Source of the DNA: Entamoeba histolytica HM-1:IMSS
Taxonomy: Eukaryota; Evosea; Mastigamoebida; Endamoebidae
Assembly (NCBI RefSeq): GCF_000208925.1
Contig: NW_001914877.1
Coordinates: forward strand, 62,001-126,000
Reading direction: 5' to 3'
Length of the DNA: 64,000 nt
Positions 1 to 9,912 of this stretch are shown in pieces. The position numbers and the translations under genes are program-made. The notes below the pieces were generated by a model. The model saw only the letters and a list, made by a program, of their open reading frames with translations. It did not search any database and was not told where the DNA came from. Each line of letters starts with the position of its first letter. Within the stretch, counting starts at the first letter, position 1.

Positions 1-26
1 TAGTTGATTAATTAATAATTCTCTCA

Positions 27-640
27 ATGAATAATCTACCACATCATCCATTTGTTGATGAAAAAAGAAAGCATAAACCTCGCAGAAATAGAAAGTCATT
101 TATCAAATCAAGAAACCATCAATCTGAACAACAATGTATATTAATTGCATTACTTAATTTAAAATTCGATATACTTCTTGAAAAACCACGGAAAATTAAC
201 ACCGAGTCTTTATCTTTTTTAAAGTCTTAGAATTAATTGATGGAAGAAACCGAATTAACCTTAAAACGCTTACTGATACCAAGGTTCAATCACTCATTAA
301 AGAAAACCAAATTAATGGTATAGATGAAAAAACAATAAAACGAAGGTTAGAAGTCTATAAAATTATGGAACATATTCATGTTTTGTTAGATATTGCTCAA
401 AGTGTTGGATACAAAATTAAAACAAATTATGGTAAAAGAACGACACTAAGAGACAACCGTCTGCTTGAATCTTTTGAAATTGATGGATTAGAAGTTGGTA
501 ATATTGATCTTGATTCTAGAGGAAAAATAATTCATGAGGTCCTTGTAAATTATTCATCACAAACAGGCTCTGGACATTCTTTTATTATTAAAAAAGAAAA
601 CCCAAAGCTACAGTCTATTCTTTTCAAGGAGTTTTTGTAA
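27..640 (+). pseudogene. hypothetical protein with disrupted reading frame
   Basis: Two open segments, 27-230 and (open from about 224) to 640, read as one protein if the frame moves at a T6 run (215-220). The second segment's coding text begins well before its first ATG at 365, which argues that the ATG is not the real start. An in-frame stop at 9-11 shows the gene does not extend left past the ATG at 27. The N-terminus is basic (residues 12-35 rich in K/R/N); the rest is mixed helix and strand with no domain I recognise. Explanations are a one-base frameshift (pseudogene or assembly error in the homopolymer) or an unusually short 25-nt intron at 206-230 (GT...TAG), whose removal also restores frame. 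Function unknown. Confidence 0.45.
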
Positions 641-1394
641 TAATTATTCTTGTTCTTCATTTTATCGTTTTACTTCTTCTTTGATTTGAAAAAAAAAACA
701 ATAAAAAGAACTTTTAGTTATATTTTAATTAATGTAGTTAAAAGCATATCAATACGTCTTGCCTACAATTAACAAAAAAAGCATATTATAACATTTTATA
801 TATTTGATAATTAGTTGACAATACAAAAGCTAAAAGAATTTTTAAACAAAATTATTAGATAACTTGGTTGAAGGTTTAATTCGTCTCTGAAATCTCACTT
901 AAGTGTTTAGTTACCTTTATCACTTAATGTTAATAAAAACATCAAAAGTTAATTTTGTATGAAAAAGCTCTTTTAAAAAAAGGATAAATTGAAGTTACTA
1001 ATAAGAAAATAACTAGCTTTATTTCATTTTATTAATCTTTTAACAAAAAAAAAGATATAAGCGTCATTCTCTATGGTAAATACCAATTAATAGTAGATAA
1101 AGATTGAAGTTTTAAAGAGATGTTACTGAGTCATTCAAGAAGAGAGAACTACTTTAATAAGGTTTTGAAAAAAAGAGGAACGTTTTTAAAAATACATTGG
1201 GTCATAATAATGAAAAAAAAACAAGACAGTAGCATCATTGTTTTAATGCTCAATTTTTTTGTATTTCTGTACTTTGAGAAGTTACAAACCAAACAACGAA
1301 CTTAAGAAAAACGTTCAAATAAATCCAAATAAATTCTTTTTAAATAAATGCTTAAGGCTTAACAACTAGTTATCAAAAAAAGTTAGCACTAATA
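641..1394. other. intergenic, no gene seen
   Basis: A/T-rich spacer. A 61-codon open stretch at 1120-1305 lacks any family signature and is low in complexity, so I do not call it a gene. No tRNA, repeat or promoter element stands out. Confidence 0.6.
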
Positions 1395-1906
1395 TCAACA
1401 CATTTTTACTGAAGTTCTTTGTATTCCTTGTAGATCTCTTCTAATGTTTTTGACAATTTCATCAAGTTTCTTTTCAATCTGACTATTACTTATAATTGTT
1501 AATTTTTCGTTCAAAATAAAAACTCTCAAAAAAAGAACAAAACAAACAATGGGACAATCTTTCGTGGTTTTGTTTCACCTGCCTTTGTACGTCCTTTAGT
1601 CAAAACGTCTTTAATAAATTCTGCGTTTGATTGCCATTTAACTCTTTCTGACTCATCCCTTAACTTTCTTGGTTTCTTTTTAAATTCAGTTATTTCTTCT
1701 TGGGTTACTGGTTGTTGAGGTCTTTCAACAGGACTAAAACTTGAGAGTGAAGAATGAGGGATAGCATGTGATTGATTTTGACTTTTTTGTTTGGTAATCC
1801 TACTAGGTTGAGAATTAACAGTGATAGAGTCATTGATGTCATTATTAGGTGGGGATGGTTGTATCATTGAAAGTAGTGAAGTAGTTGTTGATTCTTTGTT
1901 GGACAT
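1395..1906 (-). CDS. hypothetical protein, two exons
   Basis: Exon 1 is 1548-1906 and exon 2 is 1395-1482. The intron at 1483-1547 (65 nt) starts GTTTGT and ends TAG on the minus strand. Splicing replaces a spurious hydrophobic tail (FVLFFF) with a helical, charged C-terminus rich in K, E and I that ends at a TGA, giving 148 residues. The first 75 residues are Ser/Pro/Gln/Asn-rich and probably disordered. Residues from about 75 on are basic (KKPRKLRDESERVKWQ region) and may form a small helical, possibly nucleic-acid- or protein-binding module. I do not recognise the family. The splice is inferred from consensus signals and frame restoration only. Confidence 0.6.
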
Positions 1907-1990
1907 TATAATAAATAATTTTCTATTTTGTAGAGTTTGTTTTTTGTTTTTTATTTTTATAAAAATAAACTAAAAAGAAATAATAACAAG

Positions 1991-3363
1991 TCAATTGAAA
2001 TAAGTATCTAACAACCACTTAATCTTTTTACAAATTTTTGTTGGTGTTGAAGAATCAAAGAGAATGATTTCAATGTACTGAATATTATCTTCAATCAATG
2101 TTATTATATCTGTTTTACTTTCATCCATCTTTATTAAAATCAATAAAGATTCAATTAATAAACTCAAGTCTTCAATTTCAATAAGACGATATTGTTTTAT
2201 TAAATCAATTAGTGCTTCAACTATATGATGTTCTACTAATATTTTGAGCATTTTTTGCTCATTTTGGCATAAAACAATAAATGAACTTAATGTATGACAA
2301 CAATCTCTTTTTACAGCTGTATTAGTTGAATATGAATGTTTGATTACAAAATCAATACATCCAATCTCACCTAATTTTATCAGATAATTAATATTATTTA
2401 ATGACACATTTTCTATTAGCCATATTAAATCAGTAATTTCTTGTGGTTGTAAATGAATTGAAAGAAGATAAGGAAGTAATGAATAAATTTGATCAAGATA
2501 ATTATTATAAAATGATTGATGTGATAGAATTTCAATGACATATTTTCTACTCCATTCATTGGAAATAAAAGGAATAATTATATCTAATGGAATATCTAAA
2601 TTATGTTGACTTCTTTCAATACATGCTTTTAATATCTGCTTTTGAATCTTTTGGTCTGGAATTGAAATGAATGGAATAATAAATTGTTTGATGGTTTCAT
2701 TTTTTGTTGAACAAACATGAATTAACCATGAAGCACAACGTATAATTTCTTGGTTATTTATATTCATTGATTGTTGAATTAAACTAGGAGCTAATTGAAT
2801 TGCTGTTGAAATATTGTCAATAGTCAAATTACCGATAAATGTTAAACACTACAGCTTTATTAATTTTTAATTTAATTTAGAAAATTATAATGACAAACAG
2901 GTATGAATAGTTCAGTATCAATTAAATTTTGTTGTAATGTTTGTATAATATGGTATTTATCAATTAATAATGAATAATCATCAGATATTAAAACCAAATC
3001 AGTTAATGTTTCAATAACAAGAATAACTACATTAGTATCTTTGTAATTAATAAGATTTCCATATAATTGAATAAATTCTTCTTGTTGAATATCACTAAGT
3101 TTAATTGATTCTTGGATTAAATGACGAATAAATATCATTTTTTCAATGAGTATAATTTTCGATGGTAATTGTTTTATTTGTTTAATCAATTCGTAGAGAG
3201 TTTCTTTTTTTATAAAATATGCTTCTTTTCCAAGTTTATTGTTTTCTTTTTCTATTCTTTTTTTATATAACATTTCATTTCTTTTTTTACTCCTTAGTAT
3301 AGAATGATAAGACTCTTGTTGTTTAAATAAATATTCTTTCGATGTATCACCTCTAAGGTTCAT
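1991..3363 (-). CDS. importin-alpha-like karyopherin (armadillo repeats), two exons
   Basis: Exon 1 is 2899-3363, the intron 2849-2898 (50 nt, GTTTGT...TAG) and exon 2 1991-2848, giving 440 residues. The N-terminus has an importin-beta-binding-like stretch (FKQQESYHSILRSKKRNEM, then a KKR cluster). The rest is a helical solenoid. The splice joins FIPVC-type text to CLTFIGNLTIDN, an ARM-repeat pattern, and HxxxASWLIHVC-like segments follow. Importin-alpha carries classical NLS cargo into the nucleus with importin-beta. At 440 residues it is shorter than the usual 500-550, and the W/N ladder residues that grip the NLS are weakly conserved, so it may be a divergent paralogue rather than the main importin-alpha. 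Confidence 0.65.
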
Positions 3364-3621
3364 GTATTGTTAATAATTCAGTTTTTTTTTTCTTGTTTTT
3401 TTTTCTTTCTTTTTTGAAGTTAATTTTTCTTTTCTCATAAACAAGTAAATTCTTTATGTTTTGAAGTTTAAATGAAAATCAGATAGAAAGATAATAAAAA
3501 GAGGTAATTCAATGTAATGAACAAAATAATTTAATTATTCATTTTTATTAATTTTTATGAAGAAAGTTGTAGATTAAAATAAACTTATTTATCAGAAAAA
3601 CCACTAACACTAAAAACTGAA

Positions 3622-5301
3622 TTAATATATTGGGAAAAGATTAAAGTGTTGTCTTAATCTTTCAAATGTTTCATCAACTTTTTCAAAATCAAGAGTAACT
3701 GCTAGTTCTTTATGAATATCTGTTCCAAAAACATTTGCAGATAATTCCATAAGTCCACTTTCATTTAATTTAATTTTTAATTTAAAAGTTACACTTCCAG
3801 CTGGTCCTAAAGGAAATCCATTTATACTCATTGCTGTAACAAACTCTACACCAGGAGAACTAGTGTAGTTACCAGTACCTCTATAAATCCTAAAGTCAGC
3901 AACTTCTTGATTTTTTTTGTAAGTTTTAAACATCTTTGTTTTTTCACTTGTAGGTAATTGTTCTCCTTCACGAATAAGTACATAAAACCTTCCTTCATTT
4001 ACTTCTATCCCAATAGACTTTGGTACTATTTCATATACTTTTTCTTCAACAATTGAACATTCAGATTTCAAATGTGATAAATATGCAGCTCCTTTTGCAA
4101 CAGCAGTGAGTGAATCAAAGTTTATATCAGAAAAATTCTTTACGTCATATAGTTTTGCTATTTCGTCTCTTACTCTTTTTATCAAACAAGTTCCACCAAC
4201 TAATAAAACCAATTGAACAGAGTTTCCTACAAAATCACTTTTTCCTGTAACTTCTTTTATTTTTGAAATAAGTCTTTTATATAATCCTTTCTTTTCACAA
4301 AGCTCTTCAAATTCTTTCCTTGAAACACTTAAACCAATGTCTAGATCATCATTATTATCTTCTCCTAATATATGACTTAAATTTATTTCGCAATCTACAT
4401 TTCTACTTAGTTCAATTTTAACTCGTTCAGCTTCCTTCTTTAATTTGTTAATTGCTTTACTTAATTTTGTCTTTTCAAGTTGGGACATTCCTTGTCTTTT
4501 TTTGAAGTATGTTTCATCAACTAATCCAGATGAATAAATCTTCTTCTCTATTAATTCCATCAACACTGCATCAAAGTCATTTCCTCCTAAATTCTTATCT
4601 CCTCCAACAGACACAGTACTAATATCTTTCCCTTGTAATTTACAACAACAAATGTCTAATGTTCCTCCTCCAAAGTCTATTACAACAACTTTAGAGTCAT
4701 TACTAAGAACGTCATTATGAGTTCTCTTATATTCTACAAGAGCAGCTACTGGTTCATTAACAAGTGTAACATTTTCAATTCCTGCTAATTTACAAGCAGC
4801 TAAAGTAGCATTTCTTTTTTTATCATCAAATTCTGTAGGAACTGTAACAACAATATTACCAATTTCTGTATTATCCAATTTTGATTTAGCCATAAGAATA
4901 AGATTTTTTAATACCATTCCTGATATTTCTTCTGGTTCAAATATTTCATCTTTTTGCTTAAAAGGATTATATACCTCCATACATGCCTTTCCATTGTTAT
5001 TTCCTATTACTGTAAATGGCCAATGCTTTTTATCTTCATCACTTATATCAGATATGTCACTTCCTATAATTCTTTTAGAATCATACAAAACACATTCACC
5101 AAAAATTTCATTCTTTGCTCCATTCCCAATAATAACCCCACTATTTTCCATTTGAGCAAAACTTACCCATGATGGTATTTGTTTATTACCTCCTTCATCA
5201 TTAATAGTACAATCAGTTTTATTCAAAGGATTATAATAAGCTATAGAAGAAAAAGTTGTACCAAAATCAATTCCTACAAACACAAGTGTTTTATCACTCA
5301 T
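3622..5301 (-). CDS. divergent Hsp70-family ATPase
   Basis: 559 residues with the actin-like ATPase motifs in order: phosphate-1 GIDFGTT at 10-16, the NEPVAALVEYK segment near 183, phosphate-2 DFGGGT at 209-214, and the adenosine motif LLVGGT near 367-372. A substrate-binding-like beta domain follows at about 415-540. The alpha-helical lid and the usual C-terminal EEVD or KDEL are missing, and canonical Hsp70s are about 610-660 residues. There is no signal peptide, so it is probably cytosolic. It resembles the divergent lineage-specific Hsp70-like proteins seen in amoebae (and HSPA12-like short forms) more than a housekeeping chaperone. ATP-driven conformational cycling is likely; the client or role is unknown. 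Confidence 0.85.
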   Translation of the reverse strand: MSDKTLVFVGIDFGTTFSSIAYYNPLNKTDCTINDEGGNKQIPSWVSFAQMENSGVIIGNGAKNEIFGECVLYDSKRIIGSDISDISDEDKKHWPFTVIGNNNGKACMEVYNPFKQKDEIFEPEEISGMVLKNLILMAKSKLDNTEIGNIVVTVPTEFDDKKRNATLAACKLAGIENVTLVNEPVAALVEYKRTHNDVLSNDSKVVVIDFGGGTLDICCCKLQGKDISTVSVGGDKNLGGNDFDAVLMELIEKKIYSSGLVDETYFKKRQGMSQLEKTKLSKAINKLKKEAERVKIELSRNVDCEINLSHILGEDNNDDLDIGLSVSRKEFEELCEKKGLYKRLISKIKEVTGKSDFVGNSVQLVLLVGGTCLIKRVRDEIAKLYDVKNFSDINFDSLTAVAKGAAYLSHLKSECSIVEEKVYEIVPKSIGIEVNEGRFYVLIREGEQLPTSEKTKMFKTYKKNQEVADFRIYRGTGNYTSSPGVEFVTAMSINGFPLGPAGSVTFKLKIKLNESGLMELSANVFGTDIHKELAVTLDFEKVDETFERLRQHFNLFPIY

Positions 5302-5648
5302 ATTTTAATGAATGTCTTAGTCAATTCAATTTTTCATTTTAATAGCGTTGCCACGTCAAACGTCATTTAATCAAATGATGTTTTTAGAAGTTTCAATAAC
5401 ACCTCTATTTGTTATGAGATTAAAATACTTAAAACTTAATTAAATTTAAAATATAATTCATTTTTATTAAATCAATTATCTTCATTTTAAACATAAAAAT
5501 AACTTTTTTAATTAAATAAATTATTTTTTTCATTTACAAATTAAATTGAGAAATGACGTTCTTCATCTCCATTAAAAAAAGAACTTATTAAAAACAACTA
5601 CTTAAAAGTTGTATTTTAATTTTTAATGTAGTGTGAAGAGAGACATTC

Positions 5649-6620
5649 CTATATCAGACCTTGTTTAATTAAAGTAGTAGAAGTAAATGAAGGTTTTTCA
5701 TATGACTCTTGTTGAACTTTTTCTAGTGTAAATTCTTTGAAAGTAGTTGGGAATAATTTTTTTTCTTGCTTTTTAGCAAAAATAGGAATATCGTCATTGT
5801 CATCAAAAGGAGAAGGGAATGTACGACTAAACACTCTGTTGTCTAAAGAAGCTTTTTCTTCATAAGAACTTGGTTCAACACCACTTTCTGACTCTTCATC
5901 AAAAAGGAAAATACTGTCTTTAGAATGACGATTTTTAAGTAAATAAAAAGGAAGGTGGTTTTGTTTTAATTCTGAATCATTTTGGGTTTTAGTAGAAATT
6001 GAAGAACTAAAGGCTGAAGATGAACTTATAATATGACGTTCAGAACATTGTTTCTTTAGCATTAGATATTGATTTTTTGCTTCTCTTCTTTGTTCTTCAA
6101 AAATTTCTTCTTGTTTCAAAACAAATTCCCTAACTTTTCTTTCTTTTTCTTCAAACAAAGCATCAATATAGTCTTGACTTTTTTGATAAAGCATTCTTTC
6201 TATAGGATCATTACAACACCAAGAACTAGTGTCTTGAATTTCAGAGTTATTAATATACAAATCATAAGCCTTTGAATAAACCATATCTTCTCGTAAATCT
6301 TTAATAATTCTTAATATTGGATTAATTATGACATACGTTTCAGTCAAACAAGATGGTCTTGGAATATAACAACATACATCAGTATTACAAAGGTTACAAT
6401 GTATTAATGAAAATGGTTTTAATGTAGAGGTTGTAGATATATTTGTAAGTTGTTGATATCTGATTTGAATAATACCTGTAGTAGTATAAATGGGATTAAT
6501 CCAATTTAAAGGAACAGAATTCAGAGCAAGATCAGTTTGTTCACAAACTGACTTAACATTAATTGAGACATTACAACAAATACATTTATAACAATTGCAA
6601 ATATTATTAGTGGGATTCAT
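5649..6620 (-). CDS. Cys-rich N-terminus plus coiled coil; possible Mis18-like zinc protein
   Basis: 323 residues. The N-terminal 110 residues carry a cysteine cluster (CNCYKCICC at about 8-16) and a second pair in IHCNLCNTDVCCY about 60 residues later. This spacing, CxxC then CxxC before a hydrophobic strand, recalls the Mis18/Yippee zinc fold, in which four cysteines bind one zinc. Residues about 145-190 form a charged coiled coil (EEKERKVREFVLKQEEIFEEQRREAKNQ). The rest is Ser-rich and acidic and probably disordered. Mis18 proteins help load CENP-A at centromeres. The assignment rests on cysteine spacing only and could be wrong; otherwise it is a hypothetical protein. Confidence 0.6.
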   Translation of the reverse strand: MNPTNNICNCYKCICCNVSINVKSVCEQTDLALNSVPLNWINPIYTTTGIIQIRYQQLTNISTTSTLKPFSLIHCNLCNTDVCCYIPRPSCLTETYVIINPILRIIKDLREDMVYSKAYDLYINNSEIQDTSSWCCNDPIERMLYQKSQDYIDALFEEKERKVREFVLKQEEIFEEQRREAKNQYLMLKKQCSERHIISSSSAFSSSISTKTQNDSELKQNHLPFYLLKNRHSKDSIFLFDEESESGVEPSSYEEKASLDNRVFSRTFPSPFDDNDDIPIFAKKQEKKLFPTTFKEFTLEKVQQESYEKPSFTSTTLIKQGLI

Positions 6621-6648
6621 GCTTTAGTAAAGTGGATTATTGGGATTT

Positions 6649-6936
6649 CTAAGATTGGCTCTTCGAATTAATCAAATTTATGTTCTTACACTTTTGGAAT
6701 TTTTTGGTCCAATGGACATGTGTTTGAATTTTCTTCTGTTGAACCTTTGTTATCTTTTTCCAACAAACAGAACATTTCTCCTTTTGAGTCATTTCTTTTT
6801 CTTTTTTTTTTTGCCTCGTTCCTTCCTTTCCTATTAGGTTTTTAGGAGAAATATATTTCAAAGGTCTTTTCAAAATGTAATAAAGATTTTTTGTGAAACA
6901 ATGAAAATCTTTTTTTTTTATTCCTAGACTTTTCAT
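6649..6936 (-). CDS. small basic protein with CxxC...H zinc-finger-like motif
   Basis: A 95-codon ORF just upstream of, and on the same strand as, the Cys-rich gene that starts at 6620. It is very lysine-rich. The C-terminal third has CSVCWKK...HVHW...C, a C-x2-C followed by His and Cys that could form a small zinc finger of UBZ-like type. The low-complexity KKKEKE stretch is also what A/T-rich noncoding DNA can give, so support is modest. No function assigned. Confidence 0.4.
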   Translation of the reverse strand: MKSLGIKKKDFHCFTKNLYYILKRPLKYISPKNLIGKEGTRQKKKEKEMTQKEKCSVCWKKITKVQQKKIQTHVHWTKKFQKCKNINLINSKSQS

Positions 6937-7980
6937 CTAAATTCACTGACTATTATTTGAATTAAAAATGTACTTCGTTTCATTAACCTTCCAGAATGTT
7001 CTTATCTGAAAGATGAGGTATTACCAAAAAAAAATTGAAACAAATATTTTGTTATTCATGACAAATAAATATTTGTATAACAAGTATTTTTAAGAAAATC
7101 GACAAATAAAACAAATCATTTATAATGAAAATTCCGAGTAGCAAGAAAAAGAAGAGGAAATTTTGATACAAAATCAGCGTGGTGTTTTCAGAAGTAACAA
7201 TTGTGATTAGATAATTAATTTACAAATAAAAGAAATATTATTAAGTAAAAATTTATTACTATACATCACTTAGTTTGTCTTATGCCATTTGTTTTGTAAT
7301 ACTCTAAGTATTTTCTTTGTTTTTTATTTTCTATAATCTTCAAACCAAAAGAGTTTTCTCTTTTTAGTTTTTATTAACCATTAATTGATAATAAGTGATT
7401 TCTTTTACTTTTTGTTGATAAGTATTTAAAGTGAGTGGAATAATCATTTGAAAAGATTCATTAAATAATAATTGTCTAAAATTGGTGATTTGTTAATGAA
7501 TGTGCAATTTCTAGTATTAGAATGGTTATTCTCTTTGATTCTTTTTTTTTGTTTGTCAATAATAATTTCAAGAAAATTATTTTCTTTAAATAAGTTTGAC
7601 TCAATCCCTATCTTATTTTTATTGCTCATCTACTCAAGTACTCAATTTATATCAAACCATATTTTCTTTATAATTTTATAACATCTTCTTCTTTAAGGTA
7701 TTCTTTTATTTAGTAATAACCAACAAATTCCTTTTTGATAAAAATTAATAATTTTTTATTACTTTTTCTTTAAAATGAAAAAAAAAGAATTAATAGCTTC
7801 ATTCATAGATTTTTTTATATTCCAAATAAACATTTTTTTTAATTTATTTTTCAATAAAACTATTGTCTTAATGAATTGTTTTTGAATGACATAAGAGTCG
7901 GAAGGAAGTTTTATTAATAATAAATATTCATAAAAAAATAATAAAAAAACTTAAAAATAAAAAAAAAAACAGTTTTTCAA
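6937..7980. other. 1-kb intergenic gap with one perfect core-promoter-like motif
   Basis: A/T-rich DNA with long A and T runs. At 7422-7431 on the plus strand lies GTATTTAAAG, an exact match to the TATA-like core element described for E. histolytica promoters. About 20 nt further on, AAAAGATTCA resembles the initiator. Only weak, overlapping ORFs follow on both strands (7444-7681), none with a family signature. Confidence 0.5.
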
Positions 7981-9759
7981 ATGAATTATGTTAATGAGTC
8001 TGTAAGAAAAAAGATAGTTATTATTGGATTATTTCTTTTTAGCCTTTCATTATTTTTAATATGTTATCCAGAATATATATCTCAACAAACATTTGTAGAT
8101 GATAATAACTTACATGCTGATACTGTTAGAGAGTTTATTCAAACTGAAATACCTGAAGTATTACAAATATTTAAACGATACTCTAAAACTCCACAACAAA
8201 GAAGAACAGAATTTCTTTTTTCATATTTACAAAGTATTGGTTATGATTTATATAATTACAAAGACAAATACAATACTACTGGATTAAGTGCAGTATTAAG
8301 ACCAAGAAGAACTGATGACAGAAGTTGTATTTTATTAATGGGAAGATATTCTACAAATATGAGCTCACCATTAAATCCATCAAAAATGCCAGAAATAAAT
8401 ACATTAATGTCAATGTTGGTAATTGCAAAAAAATTAACAAAATGTGATTGGCTTGCAAGAAACTTTCTTTTAGTATTTCTTGAAGATACAACTTCAATAG
8501 GTAAAAATGATTTCTTTAATATTTATCAAAAATATCCTTTTTGTGGAAGAATTATAGCTGGATTAGAACTTGATGTTGAGTCATCATCTTATGGTGCAAC
8601 AGAATTATCAATTGTTATTCCTTCTCAAATTTATATGCCAAATCAAGACATTTATAATGGATATATATCTCATCTTAACTTAGCTTATTATAACTTAACT
8701 ATTTCAAAAATGTTTTCAAAATATTCTCATTCAATCTTTGAAGATTGGTTATTACATGCTTCTTTTATTCGGTATGCTGATTCTGAAGAGTCTGGATATA
8801 ATAACGTGGATATGCTTTGTATTCAATCAACTTATAACGATACAAAACAGCAAAAATCAGTTCCTCATAGAATATTATTATCTACATATATTACTCTATT
8901 ACGTTCTTTTAATAATTTATATCAACAATTACAATATTCAACTCATTTTTATATTCCTTCAGGACTAACTTCATATATTAATTTCCCAATAATTATATTA
9001 TTGATCCTTGCTATTACTGCTCCAATTATCTTATTTATTTTAATTAGTATTATCCCAGAAAGTATTTGTTATATCTTTAAATCATATACAGACTCATCCT
9101 CTAAATCATCTCCTAAACAATTAATGGTATTATCAGATATTTTTTTGTCAACTAAAACTGAAATTTCTCATCCAACAACAATTTATTTAGTAATCTTTTA
9201 TTTTATTCTTTCTACTACTTTATATATTCCATATCTCTTTTTATTTGGTTGGAATATTGTTTCTATTGAAGACCATTATAATTATACTCAGTTCAATCAA
9301 GACCAATCAATCTATCTGTTTTGTGTTAGTTTTATTCCAGTTATTATATCACTTTTATTATCTTATCATGCTCCACCACCTTCTTTATATCAACTCCGTT
9401 TAAATATTTCTTTTGCTTCATTACCAAGTTTGTTTGTATGTACAATTTTCTTATTCATTAATCCTTATTTTGCACTTCTTTATGGATTTATTCTTGGAGT
9501 AACCTCATTAATTCCTTTCATTGTTTTATTATACAAACCTTCATTCTCTAAGTTTGGAAAAGTTATTTGCTTAATTACTTCTCTCCCTGGATTTGTACTG
9601 TTACTGTTTCTCTTTTCTATTGATCTCTCTATTCTTGTATATGTTCCTACAATAGTAACAATAGCAATACTTTTCTATATCCCAGTTTCTATGTCTCATA
9701 TATATTCATTGTTTTCATTTAGTTCTTTAGTGATTAAACAAGATTCTAAAAAGGACTAA
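7981..9759 (+). CDS. GAA1: GPI transamidase subunit GAA1/GPAA1
   Basis: 592 residues. One transmembrane helix lies at about 12-29, followed by a large lumenal domain (about 40-325) related to M28 peptidases but lacking an evident zinc-binding set. Six or so hydrophobic helices fill the C-terminal 260 residues. Recognisable GAA1 features are the LRP-type strand segment, an ILLMGRYS segment where animal proteins have a YNAHG-like stretch, the EINTLMSMLVIAK helix and the FLEDTTSIG strand. GAA1 works in the ER membrane with GPI8, PIG-S, PIG-T and PIG-U to attach GPI anchors to proteins such as the surface lectin and lipophosphoglycan-like molecules of Entamoeba. Length matches the family (about 600). 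An A-rich leader precedes the ATG, as is common here. Confidence 0.8.
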   Translation: MNYVNESVRKKIVIIGLFLFSLSLFLICYPEYISQQTFVDDNNLHADTVREFIQTEIPEVLQIFKRYSKTPQQRRTEFLFSYLQSIGYDLYNYKDKYNTTGLSAVLRPRRTDDRSCILLMGRYSTNMSSPLNPSKMPEINTLMSMLVIAKKLTKCDWLARNFLLVFLEDTTSIGKNDFFNIYQKYPFCGRIIAGLELDVESSSYGATELSIVIPSQIYMPNQDIYNGYISHLNLAYYNLTISKMFSKYSHSIFEDWLLHASFIRYADSEESGYNNVDMLCIQSTYNDTKQQKSVPHRILLSTYITLLRSFNNLYQQLQYSTHFYIPSGLTSYINFPIIILLILAITAPIILFILISIIPESICYIFKSYTDSSSKSSPKQLMVLSDIFLSTKTEISHPTTIYLVIFYFILSTTLYIPYLFLFGWNIVSIEDHYNYTQFNQDQSIYLFCVSFIPVIISLLLSYHAPPPSLYQLRLNISFASLPSLFVCTIFLFINPYFALLYGFILGVTSLIPFIVLLYKPSFSKFGKVICLITSLPGFVLLLFLFSIDLSILVYVPTIVTIAILFYIPVSMSHIYSLFSFSSLVIKQDSKKD

Positions 9760-9867
9760 TTTACTCTTATTAATATTTTCTTATCTTTTATAATCAAAAA
9801 AAAAATAATAAGATGAATGAGAAAGTCAAAGCATTTCTACTAACCAAAAGAAAGTCGTGACCAATAT

Positions 9868-9877
9868 CTATTTAAGT
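9868..9877 (+). promoter_or_regulatory. TATA-like core promoter element of the glutamine synthetase gene
   Basis: CTATTTAAGT, 36 nt before the ATG at 9913, is close to the Entamoeba core consensus GTATTTAAA(G/C). An initiator-like ATTCATTAAA lies about 20-30 nt downstream, predicting a 5' leader of only about 10-15 nt, which is usual in Entamoeba. Confidence 0.45.
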
Positions 9878-9912
9878 CAATTTTTGTTTACCAATCATTC
9901 ATTAAAAGAGGT

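Noticed and set aside
1120..1305. 61-codon ORF as a gene
   Set aside because: No family signature, low complexity, no nearby promoter; open frames this long occur by chance in A/T-rich spacers.
7444..7681. Overlapping ORFs on both strands in the 7-8 kb gap
   Set aside because: Hydrophobic or N/K-rich low complexity; the plus ORF lacks an ATG. Kept only as a promoter observation.
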